Assembly: GCA_947476295.1 (NCBI GenBank)
Contig: CANJQC010000019.1
Span: forward strand, 1 to 53,919
Direction of reading: 5' to 3'
Source of the DNA: Planctomycetaceae bacterium
GTDB taxonomy: Bacteria; Planctomycetota; Planctomycetia; Planctomycetales; Planctomycetaceae
DNA length: 53,919 nucleotides
Shown: positions 27,276 to 35,777 of the stretch, piece after piece
How positions within the stretch are numbered: position 1 is the first letter of the stretch
Layout of the letters: the number at the start of each line of letters is the position of its first letter
Position numbers and translations under genes: made by a program
Notes under the pieces: model-generated
What the model was told of the DNA's origin: nothing
The model's input: the letters and a program-made list of their open reading frames with translations, nothing else
Database searches by the model: none

Positions 27276-28634
27276 TCAAAAGTAAGTCAGGTATTTGGAG
27301 ATCTCCCACTCCGTTACTTGACCTGAATACGCTTGCCATTCATTTGTCTTCAACCTGATGAACTCTTCGGCGATGACGCCAAGTGAGCCTTTGATGACTT
27401 CGTCATTACGAAGTTCATCGATGGCTTCCAAAAGTGATTGCGGCAGGATTTTGATGCCCCGTTCACGGACTTCCGCCAAAGTTCGTTCGTACATATTGCC
27501 GAGATTCGGATCGCCGGGATCGATTTTATTCTCGATCCCATCCATGCCTGCCTCAACGTATGCGGCTAGGACAAGGTACGGATTGCAGCCTGCCGACACC
27601 GTGCGGTCTTCGAAATGGCCGGGGCCAGCCGTGCGAATCATCTGCGTACGGTTATTGTCGCCGTAGGTGATAAAGGCGGGTGTCCAGGTAAAACCGCTCC
27701 GAGTTGAATTGAGGCCCACGCCCAGTTTCAGTCTCTTGTAGCAATTCACCGTGGGACTGGTCACGCCACACAACGCACGCGCGTGACGCAGCACGCCCCC
27801 GACAAAATGATATCCCGCCTGGGAACAACCAAGGCCACGCGGGTCAGCAGGATCTGCAAAAGCTCCCCGACCACTCTTGGCGTCTGCCAGATGGAAGTGA
27901 ATGTGCAGACCACTTCCCGTGCGATCTCCAAATGGTTTCGCCATATGTGTGGCGATCGCGCCATACTTCTTCGCAATCTGTGACGTCGCCATCCTGAAGA
28001 ACGTAATGCGGTCAGCGGTTGTCAGCGCGTCCTGATAGTCGAAGTTGACCTCGAACTGACCGTTCGCGTCTTCATGATCGGCCTGGTAGACACCCCAGCC
28101 CAGCTGATTGAGTGAGCTTGTCAGTTCCTGCAAATACCCCATCGCAGGAGCCATCGAGCGAAAGTCATAACACGGTTTTGGGAGCGAGTCCACCTTGTCC
28201 GGATCCCATGGGGCGATTGTGCCGTCTGCGTTGCGGGTGACCAAAAAATGCTCCGGCTCCATCCCTACGTTAAAGACATATCCCTTATCGCGAACGGCAG
28301 ACAGAATGCGTTTCAGATTCGTTCGCGGGCAATACGGGTGTGGCTCGCCGTCAACAAACAGGTCGCACGCAAAACGAGCCGTGTTGGGCATCCACGGCAG
28401 CGGCGTATAGCTGTCTAGGTCGATGCGGGCCAGCATATCGTGTGAATGCGGCCCCTGCCCGACGCCCTCGACAGCAGCCCCCGCAAAGCCCGCTCCGTCG
28501 TCGAGTACGCTGTCGAATGACGACACCGGCACCATCTTGACCTTCGCCGATCCATGAACATCCACAAACTGGGCAAGGATGAATTCAATGCCATCCTCTT
28601 TCATCTGTTCCCGAATTTTTTCTCGATCACTCAT
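27276..28634 (-). CDS. gmaS: Gamma-glutamylmethylamide synthetase (GmaS)
   Basis: A 452-residue glutamine synthetase-fold ligase (GlnT/GS type III-like group). It joins methylamine to the gamma-carboxyl of glutamate using ATP. The beta-grasp N-domain starts IEFILAQFVDVHGSAKVKMV; catalytic-domain blocks are GVYQADHEDANGQFEVNF, GSGLHIHFHLAD and NRTQMIRTAGPGHFEDRT (arginines that bind glutamate and phosphate). Position between mgsABC and mgdABCD is what separates it from a plain glutamine synthetase. The ATG at 28634 is chosen because AGGA lies nine bases before it; an ATG at 28643 is immediately adjacent to that site. GS-type regulation by adenylylation is not expected, since the NLYDLP-like tyrosine loop was not found. 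Confidence 0.88.
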   Translation of the reverse strand: MSDREKIREQMKEDGIEFILAQFVDVHGSAKVKMVPVSSFDSVLDDGAGFAGAAVEGVGQGPHSHDMLARIDLDSYTPLPWMPNTARFACDLFVDGEPHPYCPRTNLKRILSAVRDKGYVFNVGMEPEHFLVTRNADGTIAPWDPDKVDSLPKPCYDFRSMAPAMGYLQELTSSLNQLGWGVYQADHEDANGQFEVNFDYQDALTTADRITFFRMATSQIAKKYGAIATHMAKPFGDRTGSGLHIHFHLADAKSGRGAFADPADPRGLGCSQAGYHFVGGVLRHARALCGVTSPTVNCYKRLKLGVGLNSTRSGFTWTPAFITYGDNNRTQMIRTAGPGHFEDRTVSAGCNPYLVLAAYVEAGMDGIENKIDPGDPNLGNMYERTLAEVRERGIKILPQSLLEAIDELRNDEVIKGSLGVIAEEFIRLKTNEWQAYSGQVTEWEISKYLTYF

Positions 28635-28730
28635 TCTGCTCATTCCTGAAGCGAACCAATTTTGCTGACACTAACGTTTTCTATGTGTGAGTGCTTTCGC
28701 CCAACCAATTTGCGTGGAAAAAAGATGTGG

Positions 28731-28792
28731 AACACTAATCTGCACTAATCTTCGCTAATCCGGATTAGTGAAGATTAGCGCAGATTAGTGTT
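28731..28792. repeat. 62-bp near-perfect palindrome upstream of gmaS
   Basis: Two 31-base arms (28731-28761 and 28762-28792) meet without a loop and match at 29 of 31 positions. Each arm is itself built from three CTAATC units spaced 10-12 bases apart. It occupies the 358-bp gap between mgsC and gmaS, which has no gene. It could be a dispersed extragenic palindrome, or a hairpin that ends or attenuates mgsABC transcripts; there is no T-run. Confidence 0.85.
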
Positions 28793-28876
28793 CTAAATTC
28801 CTGAATAAAACCTTCGCACATAGAATCCGTTAGAGTCAGCAATTTTGGATTCAAATTTAGAGGCCCTGACAAGAAT

Positions 28877-28956
28877 GGGACAGGCACCCGTGCCTGCCTG
28901 TTTTTCCAGCGTTTTCAGAATTCCCGCAGGAGCCAGCCCCGGTTTTGTCAGGCGTT
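28877..28956. repeat. Dispersed repeat, copy 1 (downstream of mgsC)
   Basis: Contains GGGACAGGCACCC (28877-28889) and CCGGTTTTGTCAGGCGTT (28939-28956). The same two blocks occur in reverse complement at 31941-31984, on the other side of mgsABC. In this copy about 36 extra bases lie between the blocks. Confidence 0.8.
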
Positions 28957-28992
28957 CTACGTGTTTCGGATTTCGAAATTCGGATTTTCGAC

Positions 28993-30333
28993 TTACAACT
29001 TCCCCGGGATCCAGCTCGTGCCGGCCAGGGGCACCCTGGCCATCGCCGCAGCCTCGACAGTCAGCGCGACCAAGTCCTCTCTCTCAAGATGATGAACATT
29101 CGATTTGCCGCAGGCGCGAGCCAGAGTTGTGAGCTCCATATTGAGCACCTGCAGGTAGTTTTTCAACCGCCGGGCACCCACCTCGGGCGTTAGTCGGCGT
29201 TCGAGGATTGAGTCCTGCGTCGTGATCCCCACGGGACACTGTCCGGTATGGCAATGGTGACAAAATCCAGGGGCTGTGCCGAGTTTCGCGTAATCCTGAG
29301 TGGCATCGACATCGCGACCGTTCTCGAAATACGAATCGTGATTGCAACCAAGAGCGACCAGCACACCCTGCCCAATGGACACTGCGTCTGCTCCCAGCGC
29401 CAGCGCCTTGGCCACGTCAGCGCCCGTTCGAATCCCACCTGAAATAATCAACTGTACTTCGCCCACGACGTTCATATCTTCGAGGGCTTCCATCGCGAGC
29501 GGCAGCGCCGCGAGAGTGGGGATTCCAGTGTTCTCGATGAAAACCTGCTGCGTGGCCGCCGTTCCACCCTGCATTCCGTCGATGACGACAACATCGGCGC
29601 CCGCTTTGACAGCCAATTTCACATCTTCACGCACGCGAGTTGCCCCCAGCTTTACGTAAATCGGCACTTGCCAGTCCGTGATCTCACGCAATTCCTCAAG
29701 CTTGATCTTGAGGTCGTCCGGGCCGGTCCAGTCGGGATGACGGCAAGCCGAACGCTGGTCGATCCCTTCCGGGAGAGTTCGCATTTTGGCGACGCGAGGG
29801 CTGACCTTCTGACCGAGCAACATTCCTCCTCCGCCTGGCTTTGCCCCCTGCCCGATGACCATTTCAATCGCATCGGCCTTGCGCAGATCGTCCGGATTAA
29901 ATCCATATCGTGATGGCAGGCACTGGTAGACCAGCGTTTTGGACGACTGCCGTTCCTCCGGAGTCATTCCACCGTCGCCGGTCGTGGTCGATGTACCTAC
30001 TTCCGTAGCCGCTCGTCCGAGAGCTTCTTTCACATTCGCGGACAATGATCCAAAACTCATGCCGGCGATCGTGATTGGAATTTCCAGTACGACGGGTTTC
30101 TTCGCGTACCGCGTTCCGAGAACCGTCCTAGAAATGCATTTTTCGCGATAACCCTCGAGCGGATAGCGCGAGGCCGACGCGGTGAGGAATACCAAATCGT
30201 CGAATGACGGCACGGCACGCTTGGCACCCATTCCCCGGATTTCGTACAGACCGCACTCGGCGGCTTCGCGAATGTACCGCATCGCGCGACGATCGAGGGA
30301 AGCACTTTCTTCACGATGAATCGGCTTGGTCAA
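28993..30333 (-). CDS. mgsC: N-methylglutamate synthase subunit C (glutamate synthase FMN domain)
   Basis: A 446-residue protein equivalent to the central FMN-binding domain of glutamate synthase. Blocks seen: ITIAGMSFGSLSANVKEALG, GTSTTTGDGGM, GQGAKPGGGGMLLG, KAGADVVVIDGMQGGTAAT, ISGGIRTGADVAKALALGADAV-type phosphate-binding strand, and CHHCHTGQCPVGIT, whose cysteines match the Fe-S region of the family. In the N-methylglutamate pathway this subunit transfers the methylamine unit to form N-methylglutamate. The start is a TTG at 30333: CAGGAGT lies seven bases ahead, one base separates it from the mgsB stop, and the upstream in-frame extension would lie inside mgsB. GlxD of rhizobia is the same family, but the operon points to MgsC. 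Confidence 0.9.
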   Translation of the reverse strand: MTKPIHREESASLDRRAMRYIREAAECGLYEIRGMGAKRAVPSFDDLVFLTASASRYPLEGYREKCISRTVLGTRYAKKPVVLEIPITIAGMSFGSLSANVKEALGRAATEVGTSTTTGDGGMTPEERQSSKTLVYQCLPSRYGFNPDDLRKADAIEMVIGQGAKPGGGGMLLGQKVSPRVAKMRTLPEGIDQRSACRHPDWTGPDDLKIKLEELREITDWQVPIYVKLGATRVREDVKLAVKAGADVVVIDGMQGGTAATQQVFIENTGIPTLAALPLAMEALEDMNVVGEVQLIISGGIRTGADVAKALALGADAVSIGQGVLVALGCNHDSYFENGRDVDATQDYAKLGTAPGFCHHCHTGQCPVGITTQDSILERRLTPEVGARRLKNYLQVLNMELTTLARACGKSNVHHLEREDLVALTVEAAAMARVPLAGTSWIPGKL

Positions 30334-30334
30334 T

Positions 30335-31027
30335 TCAGTACTCCTGATGGGCTTCTGCGTTCCAGTGGTAAAGACTGCGAGCCGAAGCGACCCGCTTGAA
30401 TTCCCGCGAGTCGCAGTCGATCCCGGAGGCCGCGAGCAGGCCTGACACTCGTTCCAGATCCGCAGACTGCATCTCCTCTTCCCGAGCGTCGGCCCCCAGA
30501 CTGTGAATCCGGCCGCGGACGTAGATCGTCGCCTCGTACAGGGAGTCACCTAGGTTTGGTCCCGCATCGCCACACACGACGAGCGTCCCAGCCTGCGCCA
30601 TGAAGGCAGAAAAATGTCCAACGCTGCCGCCCACAACGATGTCGCAGCCTTTCATCGAAATGCCGCACCGCGACGATGCGTCGCCTTCGATGACGACCAG
30701 CCCGCCATGACCCGAAGCTCCCGCCGACTCGGACGCATGCCCCTTCACACGCACACTCCCGGACATGATGTTTTCCGCCACACTCCAGCCGACATTGCCA
30801 TGCACCGTGACGGCAGCAAGCTTGTTCATGCCCGCGATGAAGTATCCAGCGTGACCCAGAATATCGACCGCAACGTCGCAGTCTAGGCCGACGGCGATGC
30901 TGTGATTACCGTCGGGATTAAGAATCTCCACGCGCTCAATTCCGCTGCCCGGAAGCTCGTGGTGCAGGTACTGATTGAGATCGCGGACACGCAGTCTTGC
31001 CAGATCAAATTGCTTCACAGTGTCCAT
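30335..31027 (-). CDS. mgsB: N-methylglutamate synthase subunit B (GXGXG domain)
   Basis: A 230-residue protein homologous to the C-terminal GXGXG right-handed beta-helix of glutamate synthase. The repeated glycine pattern is visible in VTVHGNVGWSVAENIMSGSVRVKGHAS and GLVVIEGDASSRCGISMKGCDIVVGGSVGH. In glutamate synthase this domain is structural; it links and orients the amidotransferase and FMN domains. Here the three parts are separate genes, as in known mgs operons. It overlaps mgsA by 13 bases, and mgsC starts two bases after its end, so the three are translationally coupled. Confidence 0.9.
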   Translation of the reverse strand: MDTVKQFDLARLRVRDLNQYLHHELPGSGIERVEILNPDGNHSIAVGLDCDVAVDILGHAGYFIAGMNKLAAVTVHGNVGWSVAENIMSGSVRVKGHASESAGASGHGGLVVIEGDASSRCGISMKGCDIVVGGSVGHFSAFMAQAGTLVVCGDAGPNLGDSLYEATIYVRGRIHSLGADAREEEMQSADLERVSGLLAASGIDCDSREFKRVASARSLYHWNAEAHQEY

Positions 31028-31911
31028 GAGTAAATCTGTTCCGGGGCGGGTTCAAAGACGTTGGCCGTTTTGATCCGGGGAAGATGAGCGAGCGAACGAA
31101 ATTCGGACGCGACAGCGACGTAGTCATCGGTCTCAGCGACAACGGCCGGCTTACATGCAAACGCATCACGCACCAAGACCATCCGATCCGCAGTCGCCAT
31201 CAGGAACGTGAAAAAACCGTCCAGCTCGCTGAATGATGTTGCGATGGCCTGCTCCAGTGTGTCGCCTTCCCGCATCCGCCATTCCAAGAATCGGCAACCG
31301 GCCTCTGTGTCGTTGTCTGTCTCGAACGCAATGCCTCGGCTTTCCAGCTTGCGACGGATACTGTACGGATTCGAAAGCGACCCGTTATGCACAAGACAGA
31401 AATCCCGGCCTGCGGTGTAGGGATGCGCATGAGCCGGCGAAACTGCGGACTCCGTCGCCATCCGCGTGTGCCCGACAGCGTGACTCCCGTTGAGTTCTGT
31501 GAAGTGATATCGCCTCGCAATCTCATCAGGCGGGCCTTCATCCTTGAATATTTCGATCGCACTTCCAACCGAAACCAAGTTCACGTCGGAATGCGATTCC
31601 CGGAGCCAGGCTTTGAATCGATCGACCTGAATCGATGAGATCTCCATTGCATGGTTTTCAATGGAACGAATCGATCCCTCATTTCCCGTTTCGTGAATGA
31701 ATCGTTCGTGAAAAGACTGCCAGTCGAAACCTGGACTCTCTGCGAACAGGCTGTAGCGGGTTTGTCCCGGCCCCAGCAGTTCGTGATACACAGCCAGCCC
31801 TGCGGAATCCGGACCGCGCGTGCCCATACACACGAGCATCGGCGTCACCAGTTGTCCTAGGCTCGCCCGCGTTTCACTCTTCTTCAGCAGCAGTCCAACA
31901 ATCCCGCACAC
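31015..31911 (-). CDS. mgsA: N-methylglutamate synthase subunit A (class II amidotransferase)
   Basis: A 298-residue class II (PurF-type) glutamine amidotransferase domain. It starts MCGIVGLLL, so removal of Met1 exposes the catalytic Cys2. Other family blocks: MGTRGPDSAGLAVYHE, AVGHTRMATESAVSPAHAHPY and DFCLVHNGSLSNPYSIRR with ESRGIAFETDNDTE. In the pathway it would split gamma-glutamylmethylamide and channel methylamine to MgsC. First gene of the eight-gene cluster; the promoter should lie in the 578 bp upstream, where I found no clear hexamers or -24/-12 site. Confidence 0.9.
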   Translation of the reverse strand: MCGIVGLLLKKSETRASLGQLVTPMLVCMGTRGPDSAGLAVYHELLGPGQTRYSLFAESPGFDWQSFHERFIHETGNEGSIRSIENHAMEISSIQVDRFKAWLRESHSDVNLVSVGSAIEIFKDEGPPDEIARRYHFTELNGSHAVGHTRMATESAVSPAHAHPYTAGRDFCLVHNGSLSNPYSIRRKLESRGIAFETDNDTEAGCRFLEWRMREGDTLEQAIATSFSELDGFFTFLMATADRMVLVRDAFACKPAVVAETDDYVAVASEFRSLAHLPRIKTANVFEPAPEQIYSWTL

Positions 31912-31940
31912 AGCGCACTCCGAGTGCTGTCATTACCCAA

Positions 31941-31984
31941 AACGCCTGACAAAACCGGAACTGGCAGACAAGGGTGCCTGTCCC
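31941..31984. repeat. Dispersed repeat, copy 2 (upstream of mgsA), inverted
   Basis: AACGCCTGACAAAACCGG (31941-31958) and GGGTGCCTGTCCC (31972-31984) are perfect reverse complements of the two blocks at 28939-28956 and 28877-28889. In this compact copy the blocks are 13 bases apart. Together the copies bracket mgsABC as long inverted repeats. Confidence 0.8.
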
Positions 31985-32489
31985 GCTTTCGTTGCCTTTA
32001 TACCTGCGAATTGCGATGCACGACAACCATCCCAGCCTTTTGACGTGCGATTCCTCAGTTTTGAATGGGATGACATCCCGCATTTTCTTCTAAACGCTCA
32101 CTCTTCGCCGCAGACAGGAATCAAGCAGTACAGTCAGGACAGTTCAGGACAGTATTGAAGTACGTGTCTGTAAATTCGGACGTGTGATTGAATCTCATCC
32201 CGCGTTCCTATTACTCAACGCCATTTCCGGACGCGCCCGAGCTAACGTCTGGAAAATCGATTTTCGACGCGGGTTCAATTTACCTCCATCCTCCGTAGCA
32301 TGACTTCCCGACATGCATTTTGGGGGCACATGGTTATGTCTTTGTCTTCAGCGTGTTTTGCTTCCCTTGTAATCATCTGTTATTTTCCACGCTTTGGTCA
32401 GCACAGGTCTTTTGCTGTCGAAGAATGTTCCGGGAAGAGGGCGGAGTTTCTGTCATTTCTCGCAGATCGTGGTTTCGGGGAGTTTCTGT
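31985..32489. other. Divergent intergenic region between mgsA and the fusion gene
   Basis: 505 bases with no supported gene. A tandem duplication TCAGGACAGT x2 is at 32134-32153. The end holds GGGGAG (about 32477-32482), the ribosome binding site of the gene at 32490. It should contain the promoters of the mgs-gmaS-mgd cluster and of the rightward gene, but none is convincing by eye. Confidence 0.4.
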
Positions 32490-35400
32490 ATGCGACCGCA
32501 TATTTGCGCGATGATCATTATCTGGGCTGGATGCCTGAGCGTCCAGACCTCTGCGAATCATACATTAGCCGCAGAAACAGAGTTGATCACTCTGACTGAT
32601 CTGCAGCTGGGGTCTGAATGGATTCAACATCGAGTTGCTGTGCCGGAAGGTGAGCTGTCGTGTTTTCAGCGACCCGGTGAAGGGCCAACACTACTGCTGA
32701 TTCCGGGGACGTTTTCTGACAGCAGAATCTATGCACTCACAGTACGTCAGCTGGATCCAAAACTTAATCTGATCATCCTCGAAAACCGCGGTCTGGGGGG
32801 CAGCTGGCCGCCTCCAGAGAAGTCTACCATCGAAAGCTGTGCTGAAGATGCGTTCGCAGTAATGGACGCACTGAAAGTTGACCAGTTCTACGCATCTGGT
32901 CACAGTCTGGGCGGAATGATTGCGCTCGAACTTGGCCAACGAAAGCCGGATCGCGTGCAGGGTATCGTTTCCATCGAAGGCTGGACGAATGCCAGCGCTG
33001 CCGAATTGGCATTTCAAGGGGACATGAAGTCCACGCTCTCACCGGCTCAACGGGACATACTGTCTGCATATCGAAAGGATACTTCGAACATCCAGGCAGA
33101 CGTCGTCATTTTTGGCGGGACTCCGGGCGGAATCGCTGCCGCACTGGCGGCTGCGCGCCAAGGACGCAGCGTTGTGGTGGTGGAGCCACAGAATCATCTG
33201 GGCGGAATGATGGCCAGCGGTCTGGGAAAGAGCGACATTGAGAACCAGGAAAAAATTGGCGGCATCTTTCTGGAGTTCACAAAACGCATTTATGACCACT
33301 ACGCAGCAACATACGGAAGTGATCATGAAAATGTGCGACTGTGCCAGAATGGCTACTACTACGAACCTTCGGTGGCGGAGCAGATGCTAAAGGAGATGCT
33401 CGACGAAACGCCCGGAATCACAGTGCTGAAAGGCTGGCGCTTGACAGAGGCCATATTGAAAGGGCATCAGGTCGTCGGTATCGAAGTGACTTCCCGCAAA
33501 TCGAACGAGAAACGGAAACTCACTGGGCAAATTTTGATTGATGCGACATACGAGGGTGACCTGTACGCGGCGGCGGGTGCGGGTTTTCGTATGGGCCGCG
33601 AATCACGCGACGAATTCAAGGAGCCACATGCCGGAGTCGTCTATTTCGACTACCAGACTCAGCAGTTTCTTCCTGGATCCACCGGGGCAGGCGACGACCG
33701 ACTGCCAGCCTATACGTTTCGGCTGTGCCTGACCACTGATCCCATGAACGCGGTACCGATGACGGCTCCTCCGACGGGTTACGATCGCAAAAACTATCTG
33801 GGGTATTTTGATGACCTGAGTGCGGGCCGACTGGCAGCTCCGAAATCGTACAAGCCTGGCCGCGGTTTTAATCCGGCGCATTTCGACACGCTGGTCCGGG
33901 CTTTGTCGGTCACTCCTTTGCCCAATCACAAGACCGATGTCAACATCAATCCCCGGCCACTGGGGTTCCCGTTCGCCGAAATGAACCGCGGTTATCTTGA
34001 AGCCGATGATGCCTTGCGTGGGCAGATTCGTGAGCGGCACAGGGAAATGGCACTGGGACTTTTGTGGTTCCTCCAGAATGACGCACAGGTCCCGGAAGCT
34101 CATCGTCAATTGGCGCGCGAACTGTCCCTGCCCAAAGATGAGTTTTCCGACAGCGATCATTTTCCGTTTCAGCTGTATGTCCGCGAAGGCCGTCGTCTAA
34201 AAGGGTTGTACACGCTGACTGAGCAAGACGTGACCGGCGCGACAGACCAGCAGACTGTTCATCATCAGTCCGACAGCATTGCCGTTGGGGAGTTTCCGAT
34301 CGACAGTTTTCCGTGTCGAAAGAGACAGCCAGGTGATTCGAAAGTCTTGGAAGGTTATCTGGGAATGCTCGACCACATTACGAGGCCGTACGAGATTCCT
34401 TATGGCATCATGATTCCCGAGAAAATTGACGGTGTGATCGTACCGGTGGCAGCCAGCACAACTCATGTGGCGTATTCCAGTATTCGCATGGAGCCCACAT
34501 GGATGGCACTGGGACAGGCTGCTGGTACCGCAGCCGATCTGGCGATTCGACATCGCGTTGCGCCTCGTGCTGTTCCAATTGCCGAACTTCAGGAAGCTCT
34601 GATTCAGCAGGGGCAGGTCCTAAGACATCAAGAGAATTTGCACGCCCCGCCGATGCTCTCCGGGACGTGGGTTCCTGAAGATTCTCGTTTAATTGATTTC
34701 ACGAAACTGCCGCATATTCCTGCTGAGCATTCGGTTGTCAGCGACGTCCGAGCGGCCGGAAATGACCCAACAAAGGTGGATAAGTCTCAGGGCGGCGTGA
34801 ATCAGCACAACTATCTGATCTTCCATCAGAATCAGTTCTGGATCATGTGGAGTGACGGGCCCGGAGTGGAGGACCGAGTGGGGCAGCGAGTCCGTTTTGC
34901 GACCAGCCCAGACGGATTGACGTGGTCAAAACCAGAATTTTTGACCCCTGAGCCACCAGGTTCGGGACCGGATTCTGAGTTTTACGGGAAGCGGACTGCT
35001 AAAGGATCTCGCTGGATCGCACGAGGCTTCTGGAAACGTGGCGAAGATCTCTTAGCGCTGGCTTCCCTCGATGAAGCAGCCGAGTTCTTTGGCCCAGGGC
35101 TAACACTGCGAGCTTTTCGCCTCGATGAATCGTCGAGCGAATGGCAGGATCAGGGTGTCGTGTTTGAAAACAGTATTAATAATTTCCCACCGGAACTTCT
35201 GCCTGACGGTCAGTGGATGATGTCACGGCGAACTCATGATTACAAAAAAACTGGAGTTCATTTCCTGATCGGCGGCCTTGAATCGATCAACGCCTGGAAA
35301 TCATTTCCCGTTCTGGGTTCCAGCAGTGAACTGGCTGCCGAAGAACCGTTATGGTGGGTGCTTCCGGACAATCGATTGCTAGCACTGTTTCGAGACAACC

Positions 35401-35777
35401 GACGCAGTGGATTTGTGTATCGATCCTTTTCACTGGACAATGGTCGCACATGGAGTTCACCTGAGCCGACAAATTTCCCCGACGCCACTTCCAAACTGCA
35501 TGGACTGCGACTGCGCGATGGTCGATTTGTTTTGGTTTCAAATGCCAATCCTGCCAAACGAGATCCACTGACAATCGCCGTCAGTAACGATGGTGTGACT
35601 TTTTCTCAGATGGGGTATCTGGTGGGCGAACGACACGTCGACTACCCTCATGTGATGGAACATGACGGGTCTTTGTTCGTCGCCTTCGCAGGAGGCAAAC
35701 AAACGGTGGAGGTGCTTCGCATCTGCATCGATGACATGAACCGCACATTAAACGACGCGCAGCCTGTGCCTCGGTGA
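32490..35777 (+). CDS. Secreted fusion: alpha/beta-hydrolase, FAD oxidoreductase, sialidase-like
   Basis: A 1095-residue three-part protein. Residues 1-28 are a signal peptide (MIIIWAGCLSV core). Residues about 35-200 are the first half of an alpha/beta-hydrolase: oxyanion region LLLIPGTF, NRGLGGS and nucleophile elbow GHSLGG (Ser139). The fold stops after the elbow's next strand, without lid or catalytic His. From about 203 an FAD-dependent oxidoreductase of the PF12831 type follows (ADVVIFGGTPGGIAAALAAA, then NHLGGMMASGLG; DATYEGDLYAAAG). From about 720 to the end is a sialidase/BNR-like propeller with Asp-box-like TSPDGLTWSKP and SLDNGRTWSSP. ATG 32490 follows GGGGAG; an upstream frame adds only unlikely residues. 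The substrate is unknown; polysaccharide processing is a guess. Confidence 0.85.
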   Translation: MRPHICAMIIIWAGCLSVQTSANHTLAAETELITLTDLQLGSEWIQHRVAVPEGELSCFQRPGEGPTLLLIPGTFSDSRIYALTVRQLDPKLNLIILENRGLGGSWPPPEKSTIESCAEDAFAVMDALKVDQFYASGHSLGGMIALELGQRKPDRVQGIVSIEGWTNASAAELAFQGDMKSTLSPAQRDILSAYRKDTSNIQADVVIFGGTPGGIAAALAAARQGRSVVVVEPQNHLGGMMASGLGKSDIENQEKIGGIFLEFTKRIYDHYAATYGSDHENVRLCQNGYYYEPSVAEQMLKEMLDETPGITVLKGWRLTEAILKGHQVVGIEVTSRKSNEKRKLTGQILIDATYEGDLYAAAGAGFRMGRESRDEFKEPHAGVVYFDYQTQQFLPGSTGAGDDRLPAYTFRLCLTTDPMNAVPMTAPPTGYDRKNYLGYFDDLSAGRLAAPKSYKPGRGFNPAHFDTLVRALSVTPLPNHKTDVNINPRPLGFPFAEMNRGYLEADDALRGQIRERHREMALGLLWFLQNDAQVPEAHRQLARELSLPKDEFSDSDHFPFQLYVREGRRLKGLYTLTEQDVTGATDQQTVHHQSDSIAVGEFPIDSFPCRKRQPGDSKVLEGYLGMLDHITRPYEIPYGIMIPEKIDGVIVPVAASTTHVAYSSIRMEPTWMALGQAAGTAADLAIRHRVAPRAVPIAELQEALIQQGQVLRHQENLHAPPMLSGTWVPEDSRLIDFTKLPHIPAEHSVVSDVRAAGNDPTKVDKSQGGVNQHNYLIFHQNQFWIMWSDGPGVEDRVGQRVRFATSPDGLTWSKPEFLTPEPPGSGPDSEFYGKRTAKGSRWIARGFWKRGEDLLALASLDEAAEFFGPGLTLRAFRLDESSSEWQDQGVVFENSINNFPPELLPDGQWMMSRRTHDYKKTGVHFLIGGLESINAWKSFPVLGSSSELAAEEPLWWVLPDNRLLALFRDNRRSGFVYRSFSLDNGRTWSSPEPTNFPDATSKLHGLRLRDGRFVLVSNANPAKRDPLTIAVSNDGVTFSQMGYLVGERHVDYPHVMEHDGSLFVAFAGGKQTVEVLRICIDDMNRTLNDAQPVPR

